The notes under the pieces: model-generated
The model's input: only the letters and a program-made list of their open reading frames with translations
Database searches by the model: none
What the model was told of the DNA's origin: nothing
Shown here: one piece after another, positions 10,210 through 19,208 of the stretch
Layout: each line of letters starts with the position of its first letter
How positions within the stretch are numbered: position 1 is the first letter of the stretch
DNA from: Verrucomicrobiales bacterium
GTDB taxonomy: Bacteria; Verrucomicrobiota; Verrucomicrobiia; Limisphaerales; J093
Reading direction: 5' to 3'
Assembly: GCA_024233305.1 (NCBI GenBank)
Contig: JACKPV010000032.1
Location: forward strand, 124,001-188,000
Length of the DNA stretch: 64,000 nucleotides
Made by a program: the position numbers and the translations under genes

Positions 10210-12357
10210 TCAAGGTGCGGCCCGGAAAACGGTCATGGGCACGGCCGTCAGCCCGTTGACGGTCGCCGAATGGGCGGCGTGGCCCGCCTGGGGCTTCCCT
10301 CCGAAATTCACCGTGATCGTGACCTCGCCTCGCCCGGTATGGAACGTCGTGCGCTGGACAAGCCGATCCTCGCTCAGGTACTCGAAACCCGTCAGGGGCG
10401 CCGTGGCCAGTTCGCGGTGGAGCGGCCCCCAGAAGGCCAGATGCCGCAGGATGCGCGCGCGTCGGGTCGGCCAGGTCGTCCGGTTCAGGTGGTACATCGG
10501 CGGCGCCATGTAGAGGATCTCGAGCAGTCCCCGGGTCGCTTCGAGGTCCTCGAACTTCAAGGAGTCAAAACTCCAGTGATGCGTCGCAATGACCTCGTCT
10601 CCCAGCGCCGCTTGATAGAGCGGAAGCCGAACCGTGGGATCGAAGTAGGGCGTCTTCAGCGACGGCGGAACCGGGACGGGTTTGAACGCCTGCTCAGGCG
10701 CATCGGGCGGCCAGTGACGCCCGAGGAAATGCGGGCTTCGCCGGTCGCGAAACCCCGGATCGAGGTGGCCGATGTAGGGCGTGTGCACGCCGTGTCCGAA
10801 GTGAATCACGTCCGCGAACAGCACCGATCCGCCCTCGCTGCCGACGACCAGCTTGTGTTGCGTTTCCAGCCATGCCAGGCGCTGCCGCCGCAGGACGACA
10901 TCCTCGATCCGCGTCGCCGGATGCTCCCGGCTGAAATCGTCGAAACACTCGGCCGTGGCGTCGCAGTCGATGAACCAGGCGGAGTAGGGCGCCTGCCGGA
11001 TGAGGCGCCCCACCCGCTGCTCCACATAGGGCCAGGCCGCCTGCGGTGCGAAGTGATAGCCAACCCCCTTGAATCCGGTGTGGCCCGAACCATCGGCGTT
11101 GATGACCCGGCCGCGTTCATAGGCCGCGGCGTCGAACCGGGCAGTCTCCCACGTGCCGTTCGCGCCGGTAGCTGGCGAGTGCACGGAATGGTAGGAGTCA
11201 TAGGGTCCGAGCAGATAGCCCAGGTCCTCCGCACGAGCGACAATATCTGGACGGAGTGATCGGCCATACAGATCGCTCAGCAGCAGGAGCGCCCGGTCAA
11301 CGCCCGCTCCGTGCAGCGCATCGAGCAGCGAGTTCGACGGACCGTCACCCCAGGAGGCGGGCGGATTGACGTAACTCCCGAAAGCGCCCGCCAGCGCCTG
11401 CTGGTTGAGGCGAATGACTTCCGAATCCGGCAACGCGGGACTCGGTCCGAGCATCGCGCGCCGTGAGAGGGCGGCGTCCAGGGCGCCGGCCACCACGACG
11501 GTCAGGTGGTCCATGGGCCATTCCGCCGCTGCCAACTCTTGGAGCGCGCCGCGCGCTTCGTCCGTGAAGGACGCGACCAACCTGCCCCCAGAACTCTCGG
11601 GCGCCGCGCCGCGCAGGGCTTTCGCGAACGCCACCCATTGCTTGCGCGGAACGTCATGCCGGCTGAACAGTGCCGGTCCCCAAAGGTAGATGTGTGGCGC
11701 CCCAAGCAGCCGGGTTGCCTGGTCCAGATCAGCCAGCTTCCGTTCCAGCGGACGCGGACGGGGAATGGCGCCCGTATCGGCGGCGTTGCGTCGCCACTCG
11801 CGAAAAGCCGCGGCGGCTTCCAGGCGCCCGGCACCGCGACGCATCGCGACGATCCCGCACGGCGTGGCTTGGTGACGGCCCTCGGGAAACGCGTAACGAA
11901 TGCCAATCCGGTTGTCCACGATCAGCTCCGCGTAATGCGGCCAGGGCACGATGACAACCAGCGTTTGATCGCCGTATCGCAGCCCCAAAACCGGCAGTTC
12001 CAAGAGGGACCAGGGGGAGCCGTTCCGGAGCCAGCGCATCAGGTCGGAACGTGAGGCATCCACGACGACCCCCGCCGAAATCGGGAGCACATACTCGCTG
12101 GCTCCCGCAGGCAGCCACCAGGTGAACTCCCCGGACCTGCCAATTTCCGCCTGAAACGAAACCGGTGTTCCCGTGATCCCGGCCAGCTCGAGCGTCCTCT
12201 CCGTGGACGCCGGTTCGCCGCGGGATTGCGCCCGAGCGCCCAGCCAGCAAACCGTGCCGAGCAGCAGCAGCCTGAGCGACCTGTTCAACCAAGCCGGGGC
12301 ACGGCGCCGGGCGGCGGATGTGTCGGGCCCAGACGGCGACTTCCCGTTCAACAGCAT
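10210..12357 (-). CDS. Secreted glycoside hydrolase-like protein
   Basis: A 715-residue protein with a basic N-terminus and signal peptide (about residues 25-45, 'LLLLGTVCWLGARAQ'). The central part has TIM-barrel features seen in GH101/DUF5696-like putative glycosidases: 'DALHGAGVDRALLLLSDLYG', 'EDLGYLLGPYDSYHSVH', 'APYSAWFIDCDAT' with an acidic strand end, and 'LVVGSEGGSVLFADVIHFGHG'. The C-terminus looks like a beta-sandwich ('FHTGRGEVTITVNFGG'). Substrate cannot be inferred and the family assignment is tentative. The frame is intact throughout. It is transcribed divergently from the alpha/beta hydrolase gene across about 220 bases. Confidence 0.6.
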   Translation of the reverse strand: MLLNGKSPSGPDTSAARRRAPAWLNRSLRLLLLGTVCWLGARAQSRGEPASTERTLELAGITGTPVSFQAEIGRSGEFTWWLPAGASEYVLPISAGVVVDASRSDLMRWLRNGSPWSLLELPVLGLRYGDQTLVVIVPWPHYAELIVDNRIGIRYAFPEGRHQATPCGIVAMRRGAGRLEAAAAFREWRRNAADTGAIPRPRPLERKLADLDQATRLLGAPHIYLWGPALFSRHDVPRKQWVAFAKALRGAAPESSGGRLVASFTDEARGALQELAAAEWPMDHLTVVVAGALDAALSRRAMLGPSPALPDSEVIRLNQQALAGAFGSYVNPPASWGDGPSNSLLDALHGAGVDRALLLLSDLYGRSLRPDIVARAEDLGYLLGPYDSYHSVHSPATGANGTWETARFDAAAYERGRVINADGSGHTGFKGVGYHFAPQAAWPYVEQRVGRLIRQAPYSAWFIDCDATAECFDDFSREHPATRIEDVVLRRQRLAWLETQHKLVVGSEGGSVLFADVIHFGHGVHTPYIGHLDPGFRDRRSPHFLGRHWPPDAPEQAFKPVPVPPSLKTPYFDPTVRLPLYQAALGDEVIATHHWSFDSLKFEDLEATRGLLEILYMAPPMYHLNRTTWPTRRARILRHLAFWGPLHRELATAPLTGFEYLSEDRLVQRTTFHTGRGEVTITVNFGGKPQAGHAAHSATVNGLTAVPMTVFRAAP

Positions 12358-12576
12358 GCCCGCATCCTACCGCCCCACGCAGACGCGGGAACCCAAAAAC
12401 CGCGCTTCACCCCCAACCAGGCCTCAAGCCCCCCCCATCCCATCCGCGCGCCTCGACGGGCAGCTACCGCCGCACCGGAGCGACTTTCGACAATCCAGGA
12501 CGCGCCGCCCCGATATGGTGACAGGTTCGTTATTCCCTCTGAACCCACCCCGGGACTGGTAAACGCCGGACCGGGC

Positions 12577-13464
12577 GTGCCAAGCTGGCGCGTGGCCTTC
12601 TGGACCAAAAACCGCCTCAAGAACGTCGTCGGCCTGCTGCTGGCGCCCTTCGTCGCGTATGGCATCCTGCGCTGGTTCGAACAACGGCAGGTCTTCCAAC
12701 CTTACCGGCCCTTCGCGGCCGAGGGCAACGAGCTGGGCGCCCCGTGGGAGGACGTCTGGTTGACCGCCGCGGACGGCGTTCGCCTCAACGCCTGGCATTT
12801 CCGCGCCTCGAATGCGCCGGCGGCGGAGCAGGAGGTGTTCCTGGTCTGCCACGGCAACGGGGGCAACATCAGCCATCGACTCGACATCTACGGCGTCCTG
12901 CTGGACCTGGGACGCGATGTGCTGGCATTCGACTACCGGGGCTACGGTCGGAGCGACGGCAAGCCATCGGAGAAGGGCACCTACCTCGACGCGCAGGCCG
13001 CCTTCGGCTGGCTGCGGCAACAGGGTTATCGACCGGAACACATCATCGTGCTGGGCGAATCCCTTGGCGGCGGCGTGGCCACCGAACTGGCCGCGCGCGA
13101 GGCGCCGGGGGGCCTGATCCTGCAAAGCACCTTCACCAGCATCCCGGACCTCGCGGCGGAGCTCTTTCCCTGGCTGCCCACGCGGATTCTGGGTACGATT
13201 CGCTACGACAACTTCGCGAGACTGCCCGATCTGCGCGTTCCCTTGCTGGTGTTGCACAGCCGGGCGGACACGTTGATCTCGTTTGCCCACGGGGAGCGCC
13301 TGTTCCGCGCGGCGAACCCGCCGAAGCTGTTCCGGGAGGTGCAGGGCGACCACAACGACACCCTCGACGCCGACCGGGATGCCTACGCGGAGGCGATCCG
13401 CGAATTCCTGGATGTGCGGGCGCGGCCGGCCGCTGAATGGCCCGCTTCGTCGGTCAACTCCTGA
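12577..13464 (+). CDS. Alpha/beta hydrolase (serine hydrolase, BEM46/YhfR-like)
   Basis: After a single N-terminal membrane anchor ('VVGLLLAPFVAYGILRWF') the protein has the complete alpha/beta hydrolase pattern: oxyanion-hole motif 'CHGNGGNISH', 'VLAFDYRGYGRSDGKPSE', nucleophile elbow 'LGESLGGG', acid 'LHSRADTLI' and histidine 'GDHNDT'. It is probably a membrane-anchored esterase or thioesterase of unknown substrate. No ATG fits the domain start; GTG 12577 is used, with GTG 12592 as the alternative. It ends 10 bases before the aminotransferase gene, with which it is probably cotranscribed. Confidence 0.85.
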   Translation: MPSWRVAFWTKNRLKNVVGLLLAPFVAYGILRWFEQRQVFQPYRPFAAEGNELGAPWEDVWLTAADGVRLNAWHFRASNAPAAEQEVFLVCHGNGGNISHRLDIYGVLLDLGRDVLAFDYRGYGRSDGKPSEKGTYLDAQAAFGWLRQQGYRPEHIIVLGESLGGGVATELAAREAPGGLILQSTFTSIPDLAAELFPWLPTRILGTIRYDNFARLPDLRVPLLVLHSRADTLISFAHGERLFRAANPPKLFREVQGDHNDTLDADRDAYAEAIREFLDVRARPAAEWPASSVNS

Positions 13465-13474
13465 GCTTTTGGCC

Positions 13475-14803
13475 ATGAGCAACCCCACCACCACCACGGG
13501 CTTCCTCTCGGCGCTGGGCCGGCGCACCGAAGCGCCGCCCATCGGCTGGCTGATGGAATACGCCCTCACGCACCCGCACGTCATTTCGCTGGCGGCCGGT
13601 TTTACCGACAACCCGAGCCTTCCGGTGGCCGAAACCGAGGCCATCGTGCGGCGCCTGCTCGGCCGCCGGCGGACCGGTGAACCCGCGCTCCAATACGGCA
13701 GCACCGCCGGCCTGCCCGCCCTGCGCCAGCTCACCGCGCACCGCCTGAGCGAACAGGACCGCCAGGCCTCCGCAACGGACGCGCCCGCGAACCCCGCCGA
13801 TGCACCGGCCTGCGATGCGTCCCTCTATCTCCCCGACCGCGCGGTCGTGACGAGCGGTTCGCAGCAACTGCTCTACATGCTCACCGAAATCCTCTGCGAC
13901 CCGGGCGACATCGTGCTCGTCGAGGATCCGACATACTTCGTCTATCTCGGCATCGCCCAGAGCCACGGACTCGACTGCCGCGGCGTGGCGACGGGACCGG
14001 AGGGCATCGATCTCGAACACCTCGAGGCGATCCTGAAGCGCCTGCAGGCGAGCGGAGAAATCCACCGGCTCAAGCTGCTTTACCTGGTCAGCTATCACCA
14101 GAATCCCACCGGCCGGACCACGACCTTCGCCCGCAAGGCCGCTGCGCTCCGGTTGCTGCAACGCTACGAACGGGCGGCGGGACATCGGCTGCACCTGCTC
14201 GAGGACGCCGCCTATCGGGAACTGCGCTTCGTCGGCGGCGACGTCCCCTCGGCGCTGTGCGTGGCCGGCGCCGCCGAGCGGGTCCTTTACGTCGGCACCT
14301 ACACGAAGCCCTTCGCGACCGGTTTGCGGGTGGGCTTCGGGCTGTTGCCGGAGCCGATCCGGACGCAGGTGGTTCGGGTGAAGAGCAACCACGATTTCGG
14401 CACGTCGAATCTGGCGCAATCGATCCTGGCCACCGCCATTGCGGAAGGCAGCTATGATGCCCACGTGCGGCGATTGCAGCGGCGGTATCGACGGAAAGCC
14501 GGCTGGATGACGGACGCCATCAAGGCTTCCTTCCCGGCCTCGATCCGCTGGGACGCGCCCGGCGGCGGCATGTACGTCTGGGCGGCCGCTCCCCGACGGA
14601 CGCGCACCGGCCTCAAGTCAGCGCTCTTCCAACACGCGCTGGCGCATGACGTCCTCTACGTGCCCGGCCGCCTTTGCTACGCCGACGACCCCCACCGACG
14701 AGCGCCCGATCACGAGATGCGCCTCAGCTTCGGCAACGCCGGCCGGGGCGAAATCGAGGCGGGCATCGCCCGGCTGGGAGCGGCGTTGCGGGAATTGGGC
14801 TGA
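13475..14803 (+). CDS. PLP-dependent aminotransferase, class I/II (MocR/LysN-like)
   Basis: A 442-residue fold-type I aminotransferase without an N-terminal DNA-binding domain. Visible elements are 'QYGSTAGLPALRQLTAHR', 'VVTSGSQQLLYMLTEIL', 'VLVEDPTYFVYL', 'YLVSYHQNPTGRT' and the catalytic lysine segment 'VGTYTKPFATGLRVGF', where K is the expected Schiff-base residue, then 'GGGMYVWAAAP' and 'EMRLSFGNAG'. It resembles the valine-pyruvate/2-aminoadipate aminotransferase group; the actual amino acid is unknown. An extra Ala/Asp-rich insertion lies near residues 90-112. It follows the hydrolase gene closely. Confidence 0.9.
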   Translation: MSNPTTTTGFLSALGRRTEAPPIGWLMEYALTHPHVISLAAGFTDNPSLPVAETEAIVRRLLGRRRTGEPALQYGSTAGLPALRQLTAHRLSEQDRQASATDAPANPADAPACDASLYLPDRAVVTSGSQQLLYMLTEILCDPGDIVLVEDPTYFVYLGIAQSHGLDCRGVATGPEGIDLEHLEAILKRLQASGEIHRLKLLYLVSYHQNPTGRTTTFARKAAALRLLQRYERAAGHRLHLLEDAAYRELRFVGGDVPSALCVAGAAERVLYVGTYTKPFATGLRVGFGLLPEPIRTQVVRVKSNHDFGTSNLAQSILATAIAEGSYDAHVRRLQRRYRRKAGWMTDAIKASFPASIRWDAPGGGMYVWAAAPRRTRTGLKSALFQHALAHDVLYVPGRLCYADDPHRRAPDHEMRLSFGNAGRGEIEAGIARLGAALRELG

Positions 14804-14836
14804 ACGGCACGCCGCTGCATCGAACCGGCGCGCCGG

Positions 14837-15922
14837 TCACGAGCGAATCCCGATCCCCAGGCTGCGGCAATAGGTGAGGCTCTTTTCGAGATCTTCGCGC
14901 TGGTAGGCCTGTTGCGCCTCGCGGCCTTCCGGACGCACGGCATCGATGGCGTGGCCGCGTTTGGCCAGGGCCAGGAAGTGCGCGAAATCCTGCGCGCGCG
15001 CTTCGGGCCAGACCTCCCAGAACTCGGGCTTCAGGTAGGGAAATTCGATGTTGAACCCCGAGATCGTCTCGATCTGCACCGGCACGTGCGGGCAGAGTTC
15101 AACGAAGCGCGCGAAATAGGTCTTCCAGTCCACCAGTCCTTCGCCCATCGCCGTCCAAGCCACACGCGCGCCGTTCTCGCTCTCCCAGATCATCGAGTCG
15201 CGCAGGCTGGTGCAATGGGCGTAAGGGCCGAGGATCTCCAGCGCGGCGAGGGGATCTTCGAGGGTCCAGGTCGAGTTCCCGGCATCCAGGTTCACCCCCA
15301 CGTAGTCGGCGCCGGCGGCCTCGACGAGCGTGACCAATTCGCGCGCCTGCATGTCGCCGGCGTGATTCTCGATGGCGATCTTGATGCCCGCATCCAACGC
15401 CCGCGAACGGCAGCCCCGGCACACCTTGACCGTATCCTCGATGCGCGCGGCGATGCCTCCGTCGGTCTTGCGATCTTCGCGGCCGCCCAACACCACCCGG
15501 ATGACCGGCGATCCCAACGCCTTCGCCATGCGGATGCCCAGCGCCAGGTGCTCCTCGGCCGTGCCCCATTTGTCCCGGAACGTGCGCGACGTGGGACAGA
15601 TGCTCCAGGTCCCCAGATACATCGCCAACCCGCGATCCGCCGCGCGCGACCGCAGCTCGCGCAAATGCCCGTCGTCGTGGCTTTCGAACGCGTCCAGGTC
15701 GCTGATGAACAGCGTGTCGAGTTTCAGCGACGCGGCATAGTCGATCAGGGCGGGCGCTTTCCAGCCCATGGCGCGCACGGCGAAGTTGTCGAGACCGAGC
15801 TGGAGCCGCGGCGCGGACGACTCCTGCGCCCGGGCGGCCAACCCGGTGGCGAGGCCGGCGCCGGCCAGGGCGAGCGTTTTGCCGAAGTCACGACGGCTGC
15901 AGGCGGGGGACGTTTCGTTCAT
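14837..15922 (-). CDS. Tat-exported sugar phosphate isomerase/epimerase-type TIM barrel
   Basis: A 361-residue protein starting at ATG 15922 with a twin-arginine signal ('CSRRDFGKTLALAGAGLA'). The rest is an AP-endonuclease-2/xylose-isomerase-like TIM barrel: 'LDTLFISDLDAFESHDDGHL', 'IRVVLGGREDRK', 'IKIAIENHAGDM' (metal-ligand Glu/His region), 'YVGVNLDAGNST' and 'VPVQIETISGFN'. Such proteins are expanded in Verrucomicrobiota and Planctomycetota and act on carbohydrates in the periplasm, but the substrate is unassigned. Longer upstream frames exist but are poor in sequence. It is convergent with the aminotransferase gene. Confidence 0.88.
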   Translation of the reverse strand: MNETSPACSRRDFGKTLALAGAGLATGLAARAQESSAPRLQLGLDNFAVRAMGWKAPALIDYAASLKLDTLFISDLDAFESHDDGHLRELRSRAADRGLAMYLGTWSICPTSRTFRDKWGTAEEHLALGIRMAKALGSPVIRVVLGGREDRKTDGGIAARIEDTVKVCRGCRSRALDAGIKIAIENHAGDMQARELVTLVEAAGADYVGVNLDAGNSTWTLEDPLAALEILGPYAHCTSLRDSMIWESENGARVAWTAMGEGLVDWKTYFARFVELCPHVPVQIETISGFNIEFPYLKPEFWEVWPEARAQDFAHFLALAKRGHAIDAVRPEGREAQQAYQREDLEKSLTYCRSLGIGIRS

Positions 15923-16020
15923 GATGGGATATGTCGTTGATGCGCTGGATTCCGTCGCCGAACGGGGGCCGCGGAAGTCGGTGGTTTGTAGCGCCCGCCC
16001 GCCGCCGCTGGCAAGCCGGA

Positions 16021-17250
16021 TCAGCGGCCGTCCGCCGGCAGGGCGGGTCGGTCCGCCCCCGTCTGCTGGCGGCGCCAAGCCTCGGGCACCAGGAGCAGAC
16101 TGGCGGCCCCGATGAGGCCGGCCGCCAGCCAGCCCAGCGAACTGATCGAAGCCTGATGCGCGAAGTGAAACGCCACCAACGGCGCGAGCACGCCGCGCAC
16201 CCCGGTGAGGAAGGTGTGCACCGACATGTAATCCGCGGTCTGCGCCGGCGGGGCGAACTTGGTCACCCACAGGCCCCACGCGACGTCCCCGCCCGAGTTA
16301 CTCGCCCCGAAGATTACGGCGCCCAGGACCAGCCCGGTCAGCGAGTCGCTCAGGAAGAACGTCAGGATCGCCGCGGCAAACCCGATGTTCAGGAAGATGC
16401 GCAGCGCCAGAAAATCCACGCGGTCGAACAACCACCCCCAAAGCTGGCTCATCACCAACCGCGCCACGCTCGGGATCACCCCGGTCAGCAGCGCCACCAT
16501 CTGCACGTCCAACGACAGGCCGTAACGCTCGTTGGCCAGGTACTCCACCCGCATGGGCAACATCATGAGGTTCGCGAAACCCATGAGCATCCAGCAGATC
16601 AATACGTGCCGGAACACCCGGTCGCTCCGAAGGAAGCGCATGGCCCGGAACGGATGCGACCCGCCGTCGTCCGCCAGCGGTCGCGAAGGCATCCGGGCCA
16701 GGCACGACGCGCCGTAGAAGAGCGCCGCCGCGAAGGCGATCAGAATCCACCGGAACCGCGAGATGTCCGCGGACAACAGGCGGCCGCCGAGTTCGCTGAA
16801 GCCGGCGACCGCCGCGATCCGCACCATGACGGTCCGCGAATACAGTTTGCCCCGCCGGCGCGCGGGGTAGTTCTCCTGATAAATCTGCGTCATGAGGGGC
16901 ACGGCAGCTGTCGCGCACGCCATCCCGACCATCGCCCCGAAGACATACAGCGGCAGCCAGTCCCACAGCGCGGTGACGAGGAACAGGACCCCGCCGCTTA
17001 GCGCCAGGGCCATCGCGCCCCGCGCCGCCGGCCAGCCCAGCCGGGCCACGGTCGAGACCACCACCGGACTCAGCAGCAACCCCATGCTGCCGCCGCTGGC
17101 CACGAGCGCCTTTGCCGTGGCCCCGGCGCCGAACCAGCGCAACGCGATCAGGAGGAGGAAGGTGGCGCCCCCCGCCTCGAGCACGCCCTGCGCCACCGCC
17201 TTGCGCAGTTCAAGGCGGTAGGTCAAAGCGGTGCGATCAGGTTCAGACAC
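16021..17250 (-). CDS. MFS transporter
   Basis: A 409-residue protein with about 12 hydrophobic segments, for example 'TFLLLIALRWFGAG', 'GAMALALSGGVLFLVTALW', 'LICWMLMGFANLMMLPM', 'AAILTFFLSDSLTGLVLG' and 'SLGWLAAGLIGAASLLLVP'. A charged loop after helix 4-5 ('YQENYPARRRGKLYSRT') fits the MFS pattern. Substrate is unknown; the overall look is of the PucC/nucleoside-like MFS proteins common in this phylum. It sits about 100 bases upstream of the TIM-barrel gene on the same strand. Confidence 0.85.
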   Translation of the reverse strand: MSEPDRTALTYRLELRKAVAQGVLEAGGATFLLLIALRWFGAGATAKALVASGGSMGLLLSPVVVSTVARLGWPAARGAMALALSGGVLFLVTALWDWLPLYVFGAMVGMACATAAVPLMTQIYQENYPARRRGKLYSRTVMVRIAAVAGFSELGGRLLSADISRFRWILIAFAAALFYGASCLARMPSRPLADDGGSHPFRAMRFLRSDRVFRHVLICWMLMGFANLMMLPMRVEYLANERYGLSLDVQMVALLTGVIPSVARLVMSQLWGWLFDRVDFLALRIFLNIGFAAAILTFFLSDSLTGLVLGAVIFGASNSGGDVAWGLWVTKFAPPAQTADYMSVHTFLTGVRGVLAPLVAFHFAHQASISSLGWLAAGLIGAASLLLVPEAWRRQQTGADRPALPADGR

Positions 17251-17384
17251 CCGCCGAGCTTAGGAACCCCCGCCGCCCGGGGCAAAGCGGAACTCCGCCC
17301 CGCCCTGCCGGAAGCGACGCCCGCCGTCCCTATCGTCCGGCGAACCAACGCGGACTTGCGCCGCCCCGCAGCTTAGTTTCCATT

Positions 17385-19142
17385 ATGCCCGTGGTGAAAC
17401 CGGCTTCACAATTCCTGCCCACCTCGGCCACCGACCTCCAGGCCCGCGGCTGGGCCCAGATCGACGTGCTCCTCGTCACCGGCGATGCCTACGTCGATCA
17501 CCCGGCGTTCGGCGCCGCCATGATCGGGCGCATTCTCGAAGCCGACGGCTGGCGGGTGGGCATCGTGGCGCAGCCGGACTGGCGGAACGCGGAGGCGTTG
17601 AAAGTCATGGGCCGCCCCCGCTTGTTCTGCGGGATCACGGCCGGCAACCTCGATTCGATGGTTTCCAATTACACCGCCGCCCGGCACCGCCGGCAGGAGG
17701 ACGCCTACAGCGAGGGCGGCCTGCCCGGGCGCCGGCCCAATCACGCCGCCGTGGTCTACGCCCAGCTGTGCCGCGAGGCCTTTCCCGGTATTCCCGTGGT
17801 GCTCGGCGGCATCGAGGCCAGCCTGCGCCGCGTGGGCCATTACGATTACTGGGAGGACAAACTCCGCCCGTCGATCCTCGCGTCGGCCAAGGCGGATTTG
17901 CTCGTCTACGGGATGGGCGAAACCCAGGCCCGCGAAATCGCCCGTCGCCTGGATGCCGGCCAGGACCTTGCCGGCATCCGGGGCACCGCCCGGTTGCTCG
18001 GCGCGAAGGCCGCGGCGGCCACGGACTTCACGGACTGCCTCAAGCTCCCCGACTGGGACCGCCTGCGTCACGACCCGCAATTGCTGCTGCCGCTGACCCG
18101 CACCGTCGAAAAGGAGCAAAGCCCCTACAACGGGCGCCGGATGGTTCAGTTCCACGGGGACCGCGCGGTGCTCATCGAATCGCCGGCGTTCCCCCTCGAC
18201 CAGGCGGCCCTGGATGCCCTCTATGAATTGCCGTTTGCGCGCCGCCCGCATCCGTCCTACCGCGAACGCATCCCCGCGTTCACCATGATCAAGGACTCGA
18301 TCACGGTGCAGCGCGGTTGTCCGGGCGGCTGCACCTTCTGCGCCATCGGCCTGCATCAGGGGAAGTTCCTCACGAGCCGGAGCGAGGATTCGGTCTTGAA
18401 GGAGATCCGGCGGTTGACCGAAACCCCCGAGTTCCGCGGGACGATCTCGGACCTGGGCGGACCGACCGCCAATCTCTACGCCTCGGAGAACGGCGTCGAC
18501 CCGGCGTGTCACAGTTGTCGCCGCGTAAGCTGCCTGCACCCGACGATCTGCAGCAAGCTCGCGCTCGACGAGGACCGCACGATCAACCTGATGCGCGCCG
18601 CGCGCGAAACGCCCGGGGTGAAGCATGTGTTCATCCAGTCGGGCATCCGCATGGACGTCGCGTTGCGCACCCCGGGCTACGTGCGGGAGTTGGTCCGGCA
18701 TCACGTGTCCGGCCACCTCAAGGTCGCGCCCGAGCACTTGCACCCGGACGTCCTCCGGCGCATGCGCAAGCCGGCCGGCGTCTTCGAGAAGTTCCAGGAA
18801 GAGTTCCGCACCGAAAGCCGGGCGGCCAACAAGGAGCAGTACCTGGTCCCCTACTTCATCTCGAGCTTCCCCGGCTGCACGAACGACGAGATGGGCGCGG
18901 TCGAACGTTACTTGCGCGAGGCCAACTGGAACCTCCAACAGGTCCAGGACTTCATCCCCCTGCCCATGACGCCTTCCGCCGCGATGTATGTCACCGGGCT
19001 CGACTTCGACACCGGCAAACCCATCCCCGTGGTGCGCAATGCCGGCGAGCGGCGCCAGCAAATGCAGGCCTTCCGCCCCAATCCGAAGGGACGGTCGCGG
19101 AAACCCCAACGCCAGCCCTCGGCGCCGTTGGACTGCGTGTAG
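17385..19142 (+). CDS. YgiQ-family radical SAM protein
   Basis: A 585-residue protein from ATG 17385. It has the N-terminal B12-binding-like domain of the UPF0313/YgiQ family ('DVLLVTGDAYVDHPAFGAAMI', 'PVVLGGIEASLRRVGHYDYW'), then a radical SAM core with the iron-sulfur cysteines in 'QRGCPGGCTFCAI' (CxxxCxxC), and a C-terminal stretch 'LKVAPEHLHPDVLRRMRKP'. Length and order match YgiQ. Members bind SAM and a 4Fe-4S cluster; their reaction is not known. It is transcribed singly, convergent with recF. Confidence 0.95.
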   Translation: MPVVKPASQFLPTSATDLQARGWAQIDVLLVTGDAYVDHPAFGAAMIGRILEADGWRVGIVAQPDWRNAEALKVMGRPRLFCGITAGNLDSMVSNYTAARHRRQEDAYSEGGLPGRRPNHAAVVYAQLCREAFPGIPVVLGGIEASLRRVGHYDYWEDKLRPSILASAKADLLVYGMGETQAREIARRLDAGQDLAGIRGTARLLGAKAAAATDFTDCLKLPDWDRLRHDPQLLLPLTRTVEKEQSPYNGRRMVQFHGDRAVLIESPAFPLDQAALDALYELPFARRPHPSYRERIPAFTMIKDSITVQRGCPGGCTFCAIGLHQGKFLTSRSEDSVLKEIRRLTETPEFRGTISDLGGPTANLYASENGVDPACHSCRRVSCLHPTICSKLALDEDRTINLMRAARETPGVKHVFIQSGIRMDVALRTPGYVRELVRHHVSGHLKVAPEHLHPDVLRRMRKPAGVFEKFQEEFRTESRAANKEQYLVPYFISSFPGCTNDEMGAVERYLREANWNLQQVQDFIPLPMTPSAAMYVTGLDFDTGKPIPVVRNAGERRQQMQAFRPNPKGRSRKPQRQPSAPLDCV

Positions 19143-19208
19143 GCGCGCTCCGGCGTGGGCCCGACAGGCATCGCACGGGGGCGCCGATTCGCTCGCGTCA
19201 CCTCCGGG

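Noticed and set aside
9232..11259. A 675-residue plus-strand ORF
   Set aside because: It crosses an intergenic region and the reverse of the glycosidase-like gene; composition is that of an out-of-frame reading.
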